In this document: piece after piece, positions 1 through 8,324 of the stretch
How the letters are laid out: every line of letters begins with the position of its first letter
Numbering within the stretch: the stretch's first letter is position 1
DNA from: Bacillota bacterium
GTDB lineage: Bacteria; Bacillota; UBA4882; UBA10575
Reading direction: 5' to 3'
Assembly (NCBI GenBank): GCA_012839115.1
Contig: DUNX01000061.1
Location: 1-46,900 of the forward strand
DNA length: 46,900 nt
Notes under the pieces: generated by a model
What the model saw: the letters and a program-made list of their open reading frames with translations, nothing else
What the model was told of the DNA's origin: nothing
Databases searched by the model: none
Position numbers and translations under genes: made by a program

Positions 1-168
1 AAGCAGGACTAGGCGCGAGGGAGGACGGAGCGCAGATAATACTTGGGTATATCGAGCACCGCCCGGACCGAGCAACGACGTCATGCGCAACTGATCACGC
101 CGCGTCTGCCGGCAATCCGGCAAAATACCATCAGCCTTTCTCCCATACCACTCGTTACCCATTGCTCT
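1..168. other. Left-edge noncoding stretch
   Basis: This stretch lies beyond the stop codon of the leftward permease gene. I see no gene in it. A short inverted repeat, TGCCGG-CAAT-CCGGCA, sits near 107-122 but has no T-run on either side, so it is not a convincing terminator. The ATP-binding partner of the permease, if there is one, would lie further left, outside the window. Confidence 0.4.
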
Positions 169-1407
169 TTACTCTTCCCGCAAAGCCTCCACCGGTGTTA
201 ATGCCGCCGCCCGCCGTGCCGGGAAGACCGCCACCGCCAGGCTGAAAAGAACGATGGCGGCAAAAGAGACGGCCAGGACCGGGAGGCTAAAGGCAAAATA
301 AAGCCGGGGCCCGCCAAAAACAAACTCCATCGCCTCCACCGGGGCCGGCACGCCAACCTTGCTCAACCAAAAAACAACCACTCCTCCGGTAAAAACGCCT
401 AGCCCGGCGGCGATCCCGCTTAGAACCCCTGTCTCCAGGAGAATAAGCCCCAACACCTCACGTTTTTTCGTTCCTATTGCCAGCAAAGTCCCGATCTCCT
501 TCGTCCGTTCCAGCAAAGAGATGAGGAGGGCATTGGCGATCCCGGCTGCGATGACCAGTAGAGTCACACCCAACCCGATCCCGGGCAAAAATTTCGCAGC
601 CATGATGATGCCGCTAAAGATCCCGGCCACTTCGCGCCAGGGATCAACCCGCAGCAACCACCCTTCGCCTGCTGTTAATGACCGGTAGGCCTCGGTAACC
701 GCCTTTTCCTTCACCCCCGGCGCCAGGGAAACCGCAAGAAAAGACGAGCTGTCCTCTGAAAGGTAGAGCAGGTCCCGGGCGGCGGCAATATCCATATAGG
801 CAAAATAATCAATGAAAACGGAGATTCCTTCCGCTTTCACCAACCCTTCGACCACCAGGTTGATGCCGTTCAGGTACTCATCGGGGGTCTGGGTCAGCAA
901 CAACAGCTCGTCACCGGGTTTTACCCCCAGGGTGCGGGCGGTGCTTTCACCCAGGAGCAGCCCGTCCGGACGGGTGAGATAACTCCCGCCGGTCACCTTT
1001 AATCCGGGAAAGACCAGGGGGTCCGTTGCCGGATCAATAGCCGCTACCGCCACCCCGGTCTCCGTCTCCTCCCCGGCCAGGATCCCCCAGAAAGTCAGGC
1101 GCGGGGTTACCTCTGCCGTAGCCGGATGTTTATGTAAAAGCTCCTGCAACTGGCCGGTGGCGGTGAGAAAATTCCCGTCGGTTTCCAAATACATAACCTC
1201 AATCTTCTTCTCGGAATACGGCCGGATCTGCAGATGACCGGTAAAGCCTCGCACTGCGCCGTTGGTTAAAGCCCGTTCAACACTCTGTGCATAGGAAAAA
1301 ACCAGGACCATATTGAAGACCCCGAGGAAAATCATTATTCCTGTGAGAAAATTCCTTCGCTTCTGCCGCCGCAGATTGGCAACGGCCGTTCCCAGCAAGA
1401 AACGCAT
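169..1407 (-). CDS. FtsX/MacB-family ABC transporter permease
   Basis: This is a 412-residue membrane protein with the layout of LolC/E- or MacB-type permeases. One transmembrane helix lies near residues 18-40, a large extracytoplasmic domain spans about 45-265, and three C-terminal helices lie near 275-300, 325-350 and 375-400. The C-terminus, with PARRAAALTPVEALR, is the usual FtsX-family ending. Such permeases work with an ABC ATPase to move lipoproteins, peptides or other envelope substrates, or to transmit force across the membrane. The ATG is preceded by AAGGAAG at good spacing. The gene follows the DUF3108-like gene by 26 bases and probably shares its promoter. No ATPase is visible in the window. 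The substrate cannot be told from sequence; lipoprotein handling is one option because the locus also carries outer-membrane-type proteins. Confidence 0.85.
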   Translation of the reverse strand: MRFLLGTAVANLRRQKRRNFLTGIMIFLGVFNMVLVFSYAQSVERALTNGAVRGFTGHLQIRPYSEKKIEVMYLETDGNFLTATGQLQELLHKHPATAEVTPRLTFWGILAGEETETGVAVAAIDPATDPLVFPGLKVTGGSYLTRPDGLLLGESTARTLGVKPGDELLLLTQTPDEYLNGINLVVEGLVKAEGISVFIDYFAYMDIAAARDLLYLSEDSSSFLAVSLAPGVKEKAVTEAYRSLTAGEGWLLRVDPWREVAGIFSGIIMAAKFLPGIGLGVTLLVIAAGIANALLISLLERTKEIGTLLAIGTKKREVLGLILLETGVLSGIAAGLGVFTGGVVVFWLSKVGVPAPVEAMEFVFGGPRLYFAFSLPVLAVSFAAIVLFSLAVAVFPARRAAALTPVEALREE

Positions 1408-1433
1408 TAGAAGTCACTTCCTTATCCCTCCGG

Positions 1434-2180
1434 TCAAGGCCGGGGTAAAGCCTCCCAGCCGCCGGTCGCCACCAACTCTGTTATCCCGCGTTCTTTCTTT
1501 TCTTCATAACGCACGAGAAAATGGGGTTCCTGCGCTGTATACCAGAAATAATACCTATAGCCGCGGGCAAAGACGCCGGCAAATCCCCCGACGCCCATCT
1601 CCAATTTGTAACAGTCGTACACACCGGCTGGAACCGTCACCTGCTCCCTGCCGGTTTCCTGCACGTACATGTTGAAGGTGCCGAGGGGACTCCCCCGGGC
1701 GCCGTCCATGACCACCTGGAAATCCACCTTTTCCCCTTGGCCAAAAGGAAAGGTGCGAAAGACCAGAGCCAGGGTACTAAGGTCATAATAATTCTCACCG
1801 CTGAGGTTGACGGTTTTTTCCTTCTCCGGGAAGGTGAAGTGGACTTTGCCGTCTATGTATTCAGCCTCTTTCGTTTTTTTCCCGTTCTTCCCGTAATCCT
1901 GGATCAGGAGCGGGCGTCCGCCCGGAAAAGAGATGACCCCCACCGACCGGGCGCCGTCCTCCCACTCGACATTTACGATATAAGCATCAATACCCTTATA
2001 TTCCCCTTTTTTCAAGGCCTCGACAAATAAAGAACTCTCCCCCCCGGTTCCCGGGTGTGACCGGTAAAGCAAAGTGGTTTCCGCCGGGAGGGTTTGACGA
2101 AAACCAACGCCGGCAGCGGCAACGGCCGGCAGCAACAACAAGAGAAACAAACCGGCAAGGCGAAGTTTTTTATCCACCAA
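1434..2180 (-). CDS. Exported DUF3108-like protein
   Basis: This 248-residue protein has an N-terminal signal peptide: basic KKLR, a Leu-rich core, then AVAAAG as a likely cleavage region. The rest is beta-rich and resembles DUF3108 or outer-membrane lipoprotein-sorting-like folds, with a VTVPAGVYDCYKLE segment of the kind seen in DUF3108 (VPAGxFxxxK). No lipobox Cys follows the signal. An ATG at 2189 abuts the AAAGGAG ribosome-binding site with no spacer, so I chose the in-frame TTG at 2180, nine bases from that site; a GTG at 2177 is the next choice. It is the first gene of a unit with the FtsX-type permease. A beta-rich exported protein beside such a permease often means shared envelope function. 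The exact role is unknown. Confidence 0.65.
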   Translation of the reverse strand: MVDKKLRLAGLFLLLLLPAVAAAGVGFRQTLPAETTLLYRSHPGTGGESSLFVEALKKGEYKGIDAYIVNVEWEDGARSVGVISFPGGRPLLIQDYGKNGKKTKEAEYIDGKVHFTFPEKEKTVNLSGENYYDLSTLALVFRTFPFGQGEKVDFQVVMDGARGSPLGTFNMYVQETGREQVTVPAGVYDCYKLEMGVGGFAGVFARGYRYYFWYTAQEPHFLVRYEEKKERGITELVATGGWEALPRP

Positions 2181-2299
2181 AGAGACCATCTCCTTTGCCC
2201 GCGCGTTACGCGTATTCTATACTTTTATCCCTTGACACAGTTCCAAAACGGAATAAAAAAACTCCTGGAGATATTTATTATTTTCTCTCCCCAATATTA

Positions 2300-2319
2300 T
2301 TGATTGACTATTTAATCAA
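2300..2319. promoter_or_regulatory. Inverted repeat just past the promoter start site (operator candidate)
   Basis: TTGATT (2300-2305) and AATCAA (2314-2319) form a perfect 6-bp inverted repeat around an 8-base centre. It falls roughly at +5 to +24 of the predicted transcript. A perfect promoter followed at once by a palindrome fits a repressor-controlled gene. No regulator gene is adjacent. Confidence 0.35.
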
Positions 2320-2330
2320 CGATATAGTAT

Positions 2331-2359
2331 ATTATATTTCCCCTTCCATCATCTGTCAA
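2331..2359 (-). promoter_or_regulatory. Consensus sigma-A promoter for the DUF3108/permease unit
   Basis: On the minus strand TTGACA (2359-2354) is followed by a 17-base spacer and TATAAT (2336-2331), matching all twelve consensus positions. Transcription would start near 2324 and give a leader of about 140 bases before the TTG start at 2180. It is the only perfect match noticed in the window. Confidence 0.8.
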
Positions 2360-2464
2360 GATCTTTTTTTATTTTTGTAGTTATTCTATGATCATGTCAT
2401 GTTGAACCTATTCTGGTAAAATGTCAGTTCTTAAACTTAATGCAAGCCGATGCTGGATGAAAAA

Positions 2465-3565
2465 CTAGAGATTATACCGGAAAAGGACCACATCCCCGTC
2501 TGCAATGGGGTAATCCCGCCCCTCGATCCGGATGAGGCCTTTTTCGCGGGCGGCCGCATAAGAACTGTAAGCCAGCAATTCTTCCACCCCGATTATTTCC
2601 GCTTTGATAAACCCACGGGCAAAATCGGTATGAACCTTCCCGGCGGCTTCCACTGCCTTGGTCCCTTTCTTCACTGACCAAGCCCGCAGTTCCTCAGGCT
2701 CCTGCCGGGTTAGGTCAACCGTGAAGAAGCTGAGCAAATCCAGGAGTTTGTAACCGGCTTTAATCAGTTTCTCTACGCCCCGTTCCGCCAGGCCCATCTC
2801 CTGGAGAAAATAAGCGTGCTCTTCCGGATCCATGCCGGTTAATTCCGTCTCCAGGCCGGCGCAGACGGGAATAACCTCCGCCCCTTCTTTTGCGGCATAA
2901 GCCTGTACCCCGGCAAAGAGCGGCCCGCCAGCCGGGTTCTCTTCTCCGGTATTGGCCACATAGAGTACGGGTTTGGCGGAAAGCAGAAATAGCCCCCGGA
3001 CAATTTCTGCTTCGTCCTCCCGGAGCGAAAGTGCCCGGGCGGGCGTACCCTGTTCCAAGGAGGCCTTGACCTTCTCGTAGACCTCCAGTTCAAACCGGTA
3101 TTTGCGGTCACCGGTCTTCAAGAGCCGGCTGGTCTTCTCAATTCTCTTTTCAACGGTTTCCAAATCGGCCAAGAGCAATTCCAGGTTGACGACTTCGATG
3201 TCGGCCACCGGGTCCGGCCGGGCATGGACATGGGCAACCCGGTCATCCACAAAACACCGGACCACGTGGAGAACCGCATCCACCTCCCGGATATGGGCCA
3301 AAAACCGGTTGCCCAAACCCTCGCCCTGGCTGGCGCCTTTCACAAGGCCGGCGATGTCGACGACTTCGACCACCGCAGGGGTGACCTTTTTCGGATTAGA
3401 GAAAGCCGCCAGGCGCTCAAGGCGCAGGTCTGGAAGAACGGCGATCCCGGTATTCGGCTCTACCGTGCAGAAAGGATAATTGGCACAGTCAGCCCCGGCG
3501 TTGGTCAGGGCGTTAAAGAGTGTACTCTTCCCCACATTGGGCAGACCGACAATTCCCAGCTTCAT
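2465..3565 (-). CDS. ychF: Ribosome-binding ATPase YchF (Obg family)
   Basis: This 366-residue P-loop protein has the YchF signature. G1 is GLPNVGKSTLFNALT near residues 7-21, then PFCTVEPNTG, then the G3 region DIAGLVKGASQGEGLGNRF. The fourth motif is NTGEEN rather than NKxD, which explains why YchF proteins prefer ATP over GTP. A TGS domain closes the protein, ending in DGDVVLFRYN. YchF binds ribosomes and is linked to translation quality and stress responses. The ATG is preceded by GAGGTG. The length is normal for the family. It is probably a single gene, with about 107 bases separating it from yhaN upstream. Confidence 0.97.
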   Translation of the reverse strand: MKLGIVGLPNVGKSTLFNALTNAGADCANYPFCTVEPNTGIAVLPDLRLERLAAFSNPKKVTPAVVEVVDIAGLVKGASQGEGLGNRFLAHIREVDAVLHVVRCFVDDRVAHVHARPDPVADIEVVNLELLLADLETVEKRIEKTSRLLKTGDRKYRFELEVYEKVKASLEQGTPARALSLREDEAEIVRGLFLLSAKPVLYVANTGEENPAGGPLFAGVQAYAAKEGAEVIPVCAGLETELTGMDPEEHAYFLQEMGLAERGVEKLIKAGYKLLDLLSFFTVDLTRQEPEELRAWSVKKGTKAVEAAGKVHTDFARGFIKAEIIGVEELLAYSSYAAAREKGLIRIEGRDYPIADGDVVLFRYNL

Positions 3566-3672
3566 GCTTCTTCACCTCTTCCCCTACAGGCGGAGTTGTT
3601 GGGTTTTTTCCTGCCCATCAACAAGAGGCTAAGTTTGGCGCGCACTTGCCCGGATGGGTGTCAACAACCCTG

Positions 3673-6564
3673 TCACTCCCGCAGATATTTGACTAAATCA
3701 CCTGCCTCGACCGGGCTGAATTTTCCTTCTTCAAGCCGCCAGTACTGGCCCGGGGAAATCGCCGCCTGCACCGCTTCGACCAGGTGCGGATGGCAGGTAA
3801 GAACAAAGATTTGGTGGGTCCCGGCCAATTCTTTCAAGAGCTCTACTGACCGTTCCAGATGGCGGCGGTCGAAATTAACCAGCGAATCATCGAGGATCAC
3901 CGGGAGAGGGACCTGTATCTCCTTGATCCTGCTCAAACGGACGGCCAGAAAGAGCTGCTCCTGGGTGGCCCGGCTCAAGACGGCCGTGGTTTCCGCCAGG
4001 TTCCCGTTGTCCATAACGGCTTTAAAGTCCACCTTTCTCAGGTCATCGCCAGGCAATACCTGCTGGTAGCGGCCGGCGGTCAAACGGGTGAAGATCTTTC
4101 CAGCCTCTTTCAGCAGGGTGTCCCGGGCCCGCTCCAGGAAGTTCTCCCGCATCTTTGCGAGGAAAAACGCGGCTGCGCTGTAAACCGCATACTTCTCCGC
4201 CAGGGGCCGCATCCCCGCTCTGGCCTGATCAATCTGCTGCTGGGCCTTTTCCAGCCGTTCGGTGGTGGCCAGGGTTTCCAGTTCGGCCTGGAGTTTTCTC
4301 TCTTCCTCTTTCAGTTCTTCCCAACGTTTTTCCAACTCTACCGCGACAGCTTGCGCCCGTTTATATTCCCTCTCCAATTCCTGGAGAGAGGTGTATTCTT
4401 GTGCCAAACGGGTGAAAGCGGCAAAAAGTTCATCATCGCCATCGCCGGCATCGGCGCCAGTATTGTCACTGGCATCGTCACCGGTGATCGCCGTTCCGGC
4501 CGGTTCCTGCCAGGCCTTCCGGGCCCGGTCGGTCCTTAAGGACTGTAAAATCTGCTTTTTTATCAATTCATGCTCGTTCCGGTACCCGGCCAACTCTTCA
4601 TATCTTTCTCCCTGCCGGCGGAATTCTGCGAGGGCTTCCGGGATCTGCAAGTCCCCGGCCTCTGCATAGGCGCCCCATGCCAGCAGCGGGCGGAGTTCGT
4701 CCTCAATCCCCTTTATTTTTCTTTCGCCCGCCGCCAGTTTCTCCGCAAGTTCCAGCAGGTACAGGCTCTGCTCCAGTCCGGCAAAAAGCTCATCATCACC
4801 GGTAAAAGCGGGAAATACCGGGGCAAGCCGGGAAGCAAGGGCGCGCAACTCTTCCAGTTCTGTTTCGACTTGGCGATGGGTTTCCGCCAAGCGTTCTCCG
4901 GTCGCCCGCCACTTGCCGATAGCCTTTTTTAACTCCTGAACCCTCCGGAAATAGTCGCTGATAACCCCCGGAGGGGCCTCTTCCGGCAAACCCAGGAGTT
5001 GCCGGTATTTATTAACCTCCGTTGCCAGTGGCAAAAGCTCTTTCTTTAACGCCGCTTTTTTTTCTTCCATTGCCAGATGCCGTTTTCTCTCCTCCAGCAA
5101 CTGCCTGGAGTAGAGTTCCTCTTCCTTACGGCGGAAAAGGTCTTTCAGCATGAGAAAGGTCATCAAAACGAGCCCGGTGGCAATGACGCCGATCCCCAAT
5201 AACCGGTGGAAAAGGCTCAACCCGGTTCCCAACAGGATAAAAAGTATGGTCAGGGCCAAATTACGGTTTAAGGCCGCCAGCCCGCCCGCAGGCGCCCCCT
5301 TCCTTCCCCCGGCCAATTCGGTCAAGCGAGTGATGACGCCTTTCTGTCCGGCAATGTCTCTTTCACAGTTCTCCAACTCCTGCTGTGCTTTGCGGTAGGC
5401 TTCGAGCCGCCAATTCAGTTCAGCCTCTTCCAGGCTGTCGGTTCTGAGCGCCAAAATCCGTTCGAAATCTCCCTGCCAGGCTTCATTTACCTGGTTCATC
5501 TCGCCTCTAAGCTCTCTTTCTTCCTCTTCCCATTCGCCTTGCTGTTCCCGGTAAACCCGGATCTTCTCCCGCAAACCGGAGAGGTGGAGGCCCAAGCGGC
5601 GCAATTCTTCCTTCTCCCGCAGCAGTACTTCGCCGGCCGCAGCCGGGTCCCCGTTGGAAATTGCCTGTTCAAACCGGTCGCGGTTTTCCCCGTATTCGGT
5701 AAGGGCTTCTTCATAACGTTCCCGCAACCGCTCGACTTTTTGCAAACGTTCTGCGGGAAAACTGTTGAGAAGGAGATCCGCTTCCGCGCCGGCCAGGTGT
5801 AACCCCAGCTGGGAAAAGCGCTGGTAACCTTCGTAATTACTCTTCAACAGGTCCAGCCGGTCGATCTTTCTCTTGAGAACAGCCAGTTCTTTACTACAGT
5901 CCCCAATCTTCTCTGTGCATTCCCGTTTTTCTTCTTTCTTCCGCTGGTACTCGTCGACCTGCTTTAACGCGCGGTCCCGCTCTTCCATCCCGCCCCGGAT
6001 GGCCTGGAAATACTCTTTAAAACGTTGGACGCCGGGTTTCCCGTATTTACCGCCGATCTCCGCCGCCTGTTTCCTGTATTCATCTTCCAATTGCGGCAAA
6101 CGGGCGATCTCGGCAAAACCGGCCCCCAGGAGTACCGCCTGTAACCTTTCTTCTTCGCTCCGGGCGGTCTCCCCCGGTAACCGCTGCAGTTCGTCAAGGC
6201 TCACGGTGAATACTTGGTGGTAAGTAAAGGGGTCAAGATCGCCGTAAATCTGCTGCATGCTAAGGGGTCTTGAACGGTCGCCACTGAGATAAGAGACCAC
6301 CGGTTCACTACTTCCCTGCAAGCGAAAATGGCAGTCCTCGCCGGTCTCTAAAGTCATTTCCCCTTCTACTTCGTGTTTCTCCCGCGCCGGCGGCAGCGAG
6401 GCGCTGCGGGGAAAACCAAAGCCAAGGTAGCGCAGGATCTGCAGGAAGGTGCTTTTGCCCGCCCGGTTCCGGCCGCCAATCAGGATCAGGCCCGGCGCCA
6501 GCGGTCCCAGTTCCTGGTGGGAAAAGATGCCGAAATCCTTAATATAGAGGCGTTTGAGCTTCAC
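3673..6564 (-). CDS. yhaN: YhaN-like AAA/SMC-type ATPase
   Basis: This is a 963-residue SbcC/Rad50-like ATPase of the YhaN type. The Walker A motif GGRNRAGKST lies near residue 30. Long coiled coils flank a central hydrophobic hairpin of two likely membrane helices (near residues 440-475), which is typical of YhaN and absent from SbcC. An ABC-type signature (LSRATQEQLFLAVRL) and Walker B (ILDDSLVNFD) lie near the C-terminus. It pairs with the YhaO nuclease just upstream. The start is taken as the GTG at 6564, because GGGGGAG lies five bases before it and it overlaps the yhaO stop codon as GTGA. An in-frame ATG fifteen bases upstream lacks a site. The pair probably acts in DNA end processing or repair at the membrane; that role is inferred from the family. 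Confidence 0.88.
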   Translation of the reverse strand: MKLKRLYIKDFGIFSHQELGPLAPGLILIGGRNRAGKSTFLQILRYLGFGFPRSASLPPAREKHEVEGEMTLETGEDCHFRLQGSSEPVVSYLSGDRSRPLSMQQIYGDLDPFTYHQVFTVSLDELQRLPGETARSEEERLQAVLLGAGFAEIARLPQLEDEYRKQAAEIGGKYGKPGVQRFKEYFQAIRGGMEERDRALKQVDEYQRKKEEKRECTEKIGDCSKELAVLKRKIDRLDLLKSNYEGYQRFSQLGLHLAGAEADLLLNSFPAERLQKVERLRERYEEALTEYGENRDRFEQAISNGDPAAAGEVLLREKEELRRLGLHLSGLREKIRVYREQQGEWEEEERELRGEMNQVNEAWQGDFERILALRTDSLEEAELNWRLEAYRKAQQELENCERDIAGQKGVITRLTELAGGRKGAPAGGLAALNRNLALTILFILLGTGLSLFHRLLGIGVIATGLVLMTFLMLKDLFRRKEEELYSRQLLEERKRHLAMEEKKAALKKELLPLATEVNKYRQLLGLPEEAPPGVISDYFRRVQELKKAIGKWRATGERLAETHRQVETELEELRALASRLAPVFPAFTGDDELFAGLEQSLYLLELAEKLAAGERKIKGIEDELRPLLAWGAYAEAGDLQIPEALAEFRRQGERYEELAGYRNEHELIKKQILQSLRTDRARKAWQEPAGTAITGDDASDNTGADAGDGDDELFAAFTRLAQEYTSLQELEREYKRAQAVAVELEKRWEELKEEERKLQAELETLATTERLEKAQQQIDQARAGMRPLAEKYAVYSAAAFFLAKMRENFLERARDTLLKEAGKIFTRLTAGRYQQVLPGDDLRKVDFKAVMDNGNLAETTAVLSRATQEQLFLAVRLSRIKEIQVPLPVILDDSLVNFDRRHLERSVELLKELAGTHQIFVLTCHPHLVEAVQAAISPGQYWRLEEGKFSPVEAGDLVKYLRE

Positions 6565-7904
6565 TGTTTCTCCCCCCATGCCACCAGTCTTTCTAGAATC
6601 AACTCCCGGGCGCGGTCAATAATCGCCGCCAAAGTCTCTTCATCCAAGGAAAAACGGTCTTCCGCCAGGTTTTCGTGGTCGGGCGCCGGGTCCCAAATCC
6701 GCCCCAGGTTCGCGAGGAGTTCCTCGCGGTGGGCCGGGTCCTGGAAGTAAGCGGCGACTTCGGCCAATTCGCGAAAAACCGGGTTTTTCGCTAGTAATTC
6801 GTCAATCCGCGGCAACGGCCGGGCGGTCCGGATTACCACCGCATCCGTCCAGAGAAACGGCTCCCGGCCTTCCAGCTTCCGGCGGAGGGCTGCGACCAGT
6901 TCCGCAGCGGCCTCCTCTTCCTGGCCCGCCCAGAGGTTATGCAACTCGCCGCGGCCGGTAATAACCCACTGGAGAATGTAGCCGTCCGGTTGCCAGGCCC
7001 CGGTAGCCGCCGGCAAGCCCTCCGGGATTTCCAGCGGGGTTGCCGCAAGCTCGCCGGCCTTTTCCACCAGCCGGTTCTCAAGATCCGTCAAATTTTTCAG
7101 GTCCGGGTTGCCGGTAAGCGAAAATTCCACCCGCTGCCAAACCACCGGGGCAACAGGGAGATAGGAAAAATCCGCCGGTTCCCCGGGCGCCATCTCCACC
7201 AACAGGCAGCCGCCCGGTCCCGTCTCCCCAAAATCACGGCCCTGGGGGATCCCCGGATAGGCCACGGCAGGCACGTCCCGGCTCAACACCCGGCACCGGT
7301 GGATATGGCCCAGCGCCCAATAGTGAAAATCATCCCTGGAGGTGAGTTCCGGCAAGCTGCAAGGTACATAATTGGTGTTTCCCGGTTCCAATTGGGTATG
7401 AAGGAGCGCAATATTACAAACTTCCTGATCGGGAACGGTATATGCTTCGTGCATCTTCCGGGATTCGGAACGGCTGCGGTAGGATTGCCCAACAACCCGG
7501 GCGACCAGTTTTCCCTTCCTGTCCTTTACCTCCCGGCATTCCGCCTCGTCGGCACTGAAGACCCGGACATTGCCGGGGAGGTCAAAAAACTCGCCCTCTT
7601 CCCGCCGGGGGTCGTGGTTACCGGCAATAATAAAGACCGGAATCCCCTCTTCATCCAATTCCCGGCATTTTTCCGCCAAAAACCGGGCCGCCCGGATCGA
7701 GCGGGCCTCCCGCTCGTAGAGGTCCCCGGCTAAAAGTAAAAAATCCACCCGGTTGGCCACCGCCGCTGCACAAATCCGGGAAAACGCGGTCATTGTCGCC
7801 TTCCCGGCCAGTTCCTCCAGGCTGGCCGGGAGCTTCTCCCCTGTATGTAACAGGCTGCCCAGATGGGGATCGGCAGCATGTAGAAAACGGATCCTTCTTG
7901 CCAT
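6561..7904 (-). CDS. yhaO: YhaO/SbcD-like DNA repair exonuclease
   Basis: This 447-residue metallophosphoesterase carries the nuclease motifs in order: AADPHLGS (Asp12 and His14), AGDLYE, AGNHD, a central HTQLE histidine, and LGHIH. These bind two metal ions in Mre11/SbcD nucleases. The C-terminal half is the YhaO-type capping region, where it contacts the ATPase. The GDLYE motif has Glu where many homologues have Asp. Its stop codon overlaps the yhaN start by four bases, so the two are translationally coupled and likely form a complex. The ATG is preceded by GGGGAGG. A plausible promoter lies upstream at 7942-7970. Confidence 0.9.
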   Translation of the reverse strand: MARRIRFLHAADPHLGSLLHTGEKLPASLEELAGKATMTAFSRICAAAVANRVDFLLLAGDLYEREARSIRAARFLAEKCRELDEEGIPVFIIAGNHDPRREEGEFFDLPGNVRVFSADEAECREVKDRKGKLVARVVGQSYRSRSESRKMHEAYTVPDQEVCNIALLHTQLEPGNTNYVPCSLPELTSRDDFHYWALGHIHRCRVLSRDVPAVAYPGIPQGRDFGETGPGGCLLVEMAPGEPADFSYLPVAPVVWQRVEFSLTGNPDLKNLTDLENRLVEKAGELAATPLEIPEGLPAATGAWQPDGYILQWVITGRGELHNLWAGQEEEAAAELVAALRRKLEGREPFLWTDAVVIRTARPLPRIDELLAKNPVFRELAEVAAYFQDPAHREELLANLGRIWDPAPDHENLAEDRFSLDEETLAAIIDRARELILERLVAWGEKQ

Positions 7905-7941
7905 CTCTTGTTTCCTCCCCGGCGAAATCAGGCGTTTTGTT

Positions 7942-7970
7942 TATATAAATAATTAGTCTTTTCCCTGCAA
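7942..7970 (-). promoter_or_regulatory. Probable promoter of yhaO-yhaN
   Basis: On the minus strand TTGCAG (7970-7965), a 17-base spacer and TATATA (7947-7942) fit a sigma-A promoter with two mismatches in each box. It would give a leader of about 30 bases before the yhaO ATG. Confidence 0.4.
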
Positions 7971-8254
7971 ATACCTGCCGGCAATCTTTTAATTTATAGC
8001 TGGATTGAGGTATTTTTTTGAGCCGCGCCTTCCCACGTGGCGCGCCGTCCGGATGCCTTTAAAGCCGCAACTCCCGTCCAGATGCTTTGTTCCATATTTG
8101 CCCCCCGGGTTTTCCGGCGCCTTTCCCCCGCGCCGGCCAGGCAACTAATTTGTATGAACACAAATGCGCCGCATACGCGTGATCTGCCGGAAACCGCTTT
8201 TTTCAAGGAGAAAAAAACGGCAGATAGCGATAGCAAAGAAAACCCTTCATGCCC
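7971..8254. other. Intergenic region between yhaO and the DUF819 gene
   Basis: Together with the flanking promoters this divergent gap covers about 420 bases. A GC-rich inverted repeat (CGCGCC/GGCGCG) lies near 8024-8043. Open frames on both strands exist here, but none has a ribosome-binding site or a recognisable product. Nothing else stands out. Confidence 0.3.
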
Positions 8255-8283
8255 TTGCCAGAAGAGAGCATTTGATATAAAAT
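8255..8283 (+). promoter_or_regulatory. Probable promoter of the DUF819 gene
   Basis: TTGCCA (8255-8260), a 17-base spacer and TAAAAT (8278-8283) form a reasonable sigma-A promoter. The start site would fall near 8290, giving a short leader. Confidence 0.45.
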
Positions 8284-8324
8284 AAAATGTGACAAAAAGA
8301 CCGTAGTTATGCGGCGCTCTAGCA

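Noticed and set aside
2232-2260. Rightward promoter starting at TTGACA (2232)
   Set aside because: The hexamer is followed after 17 bases by AAAAAA, not a -10 box, and no rightward gene follows.
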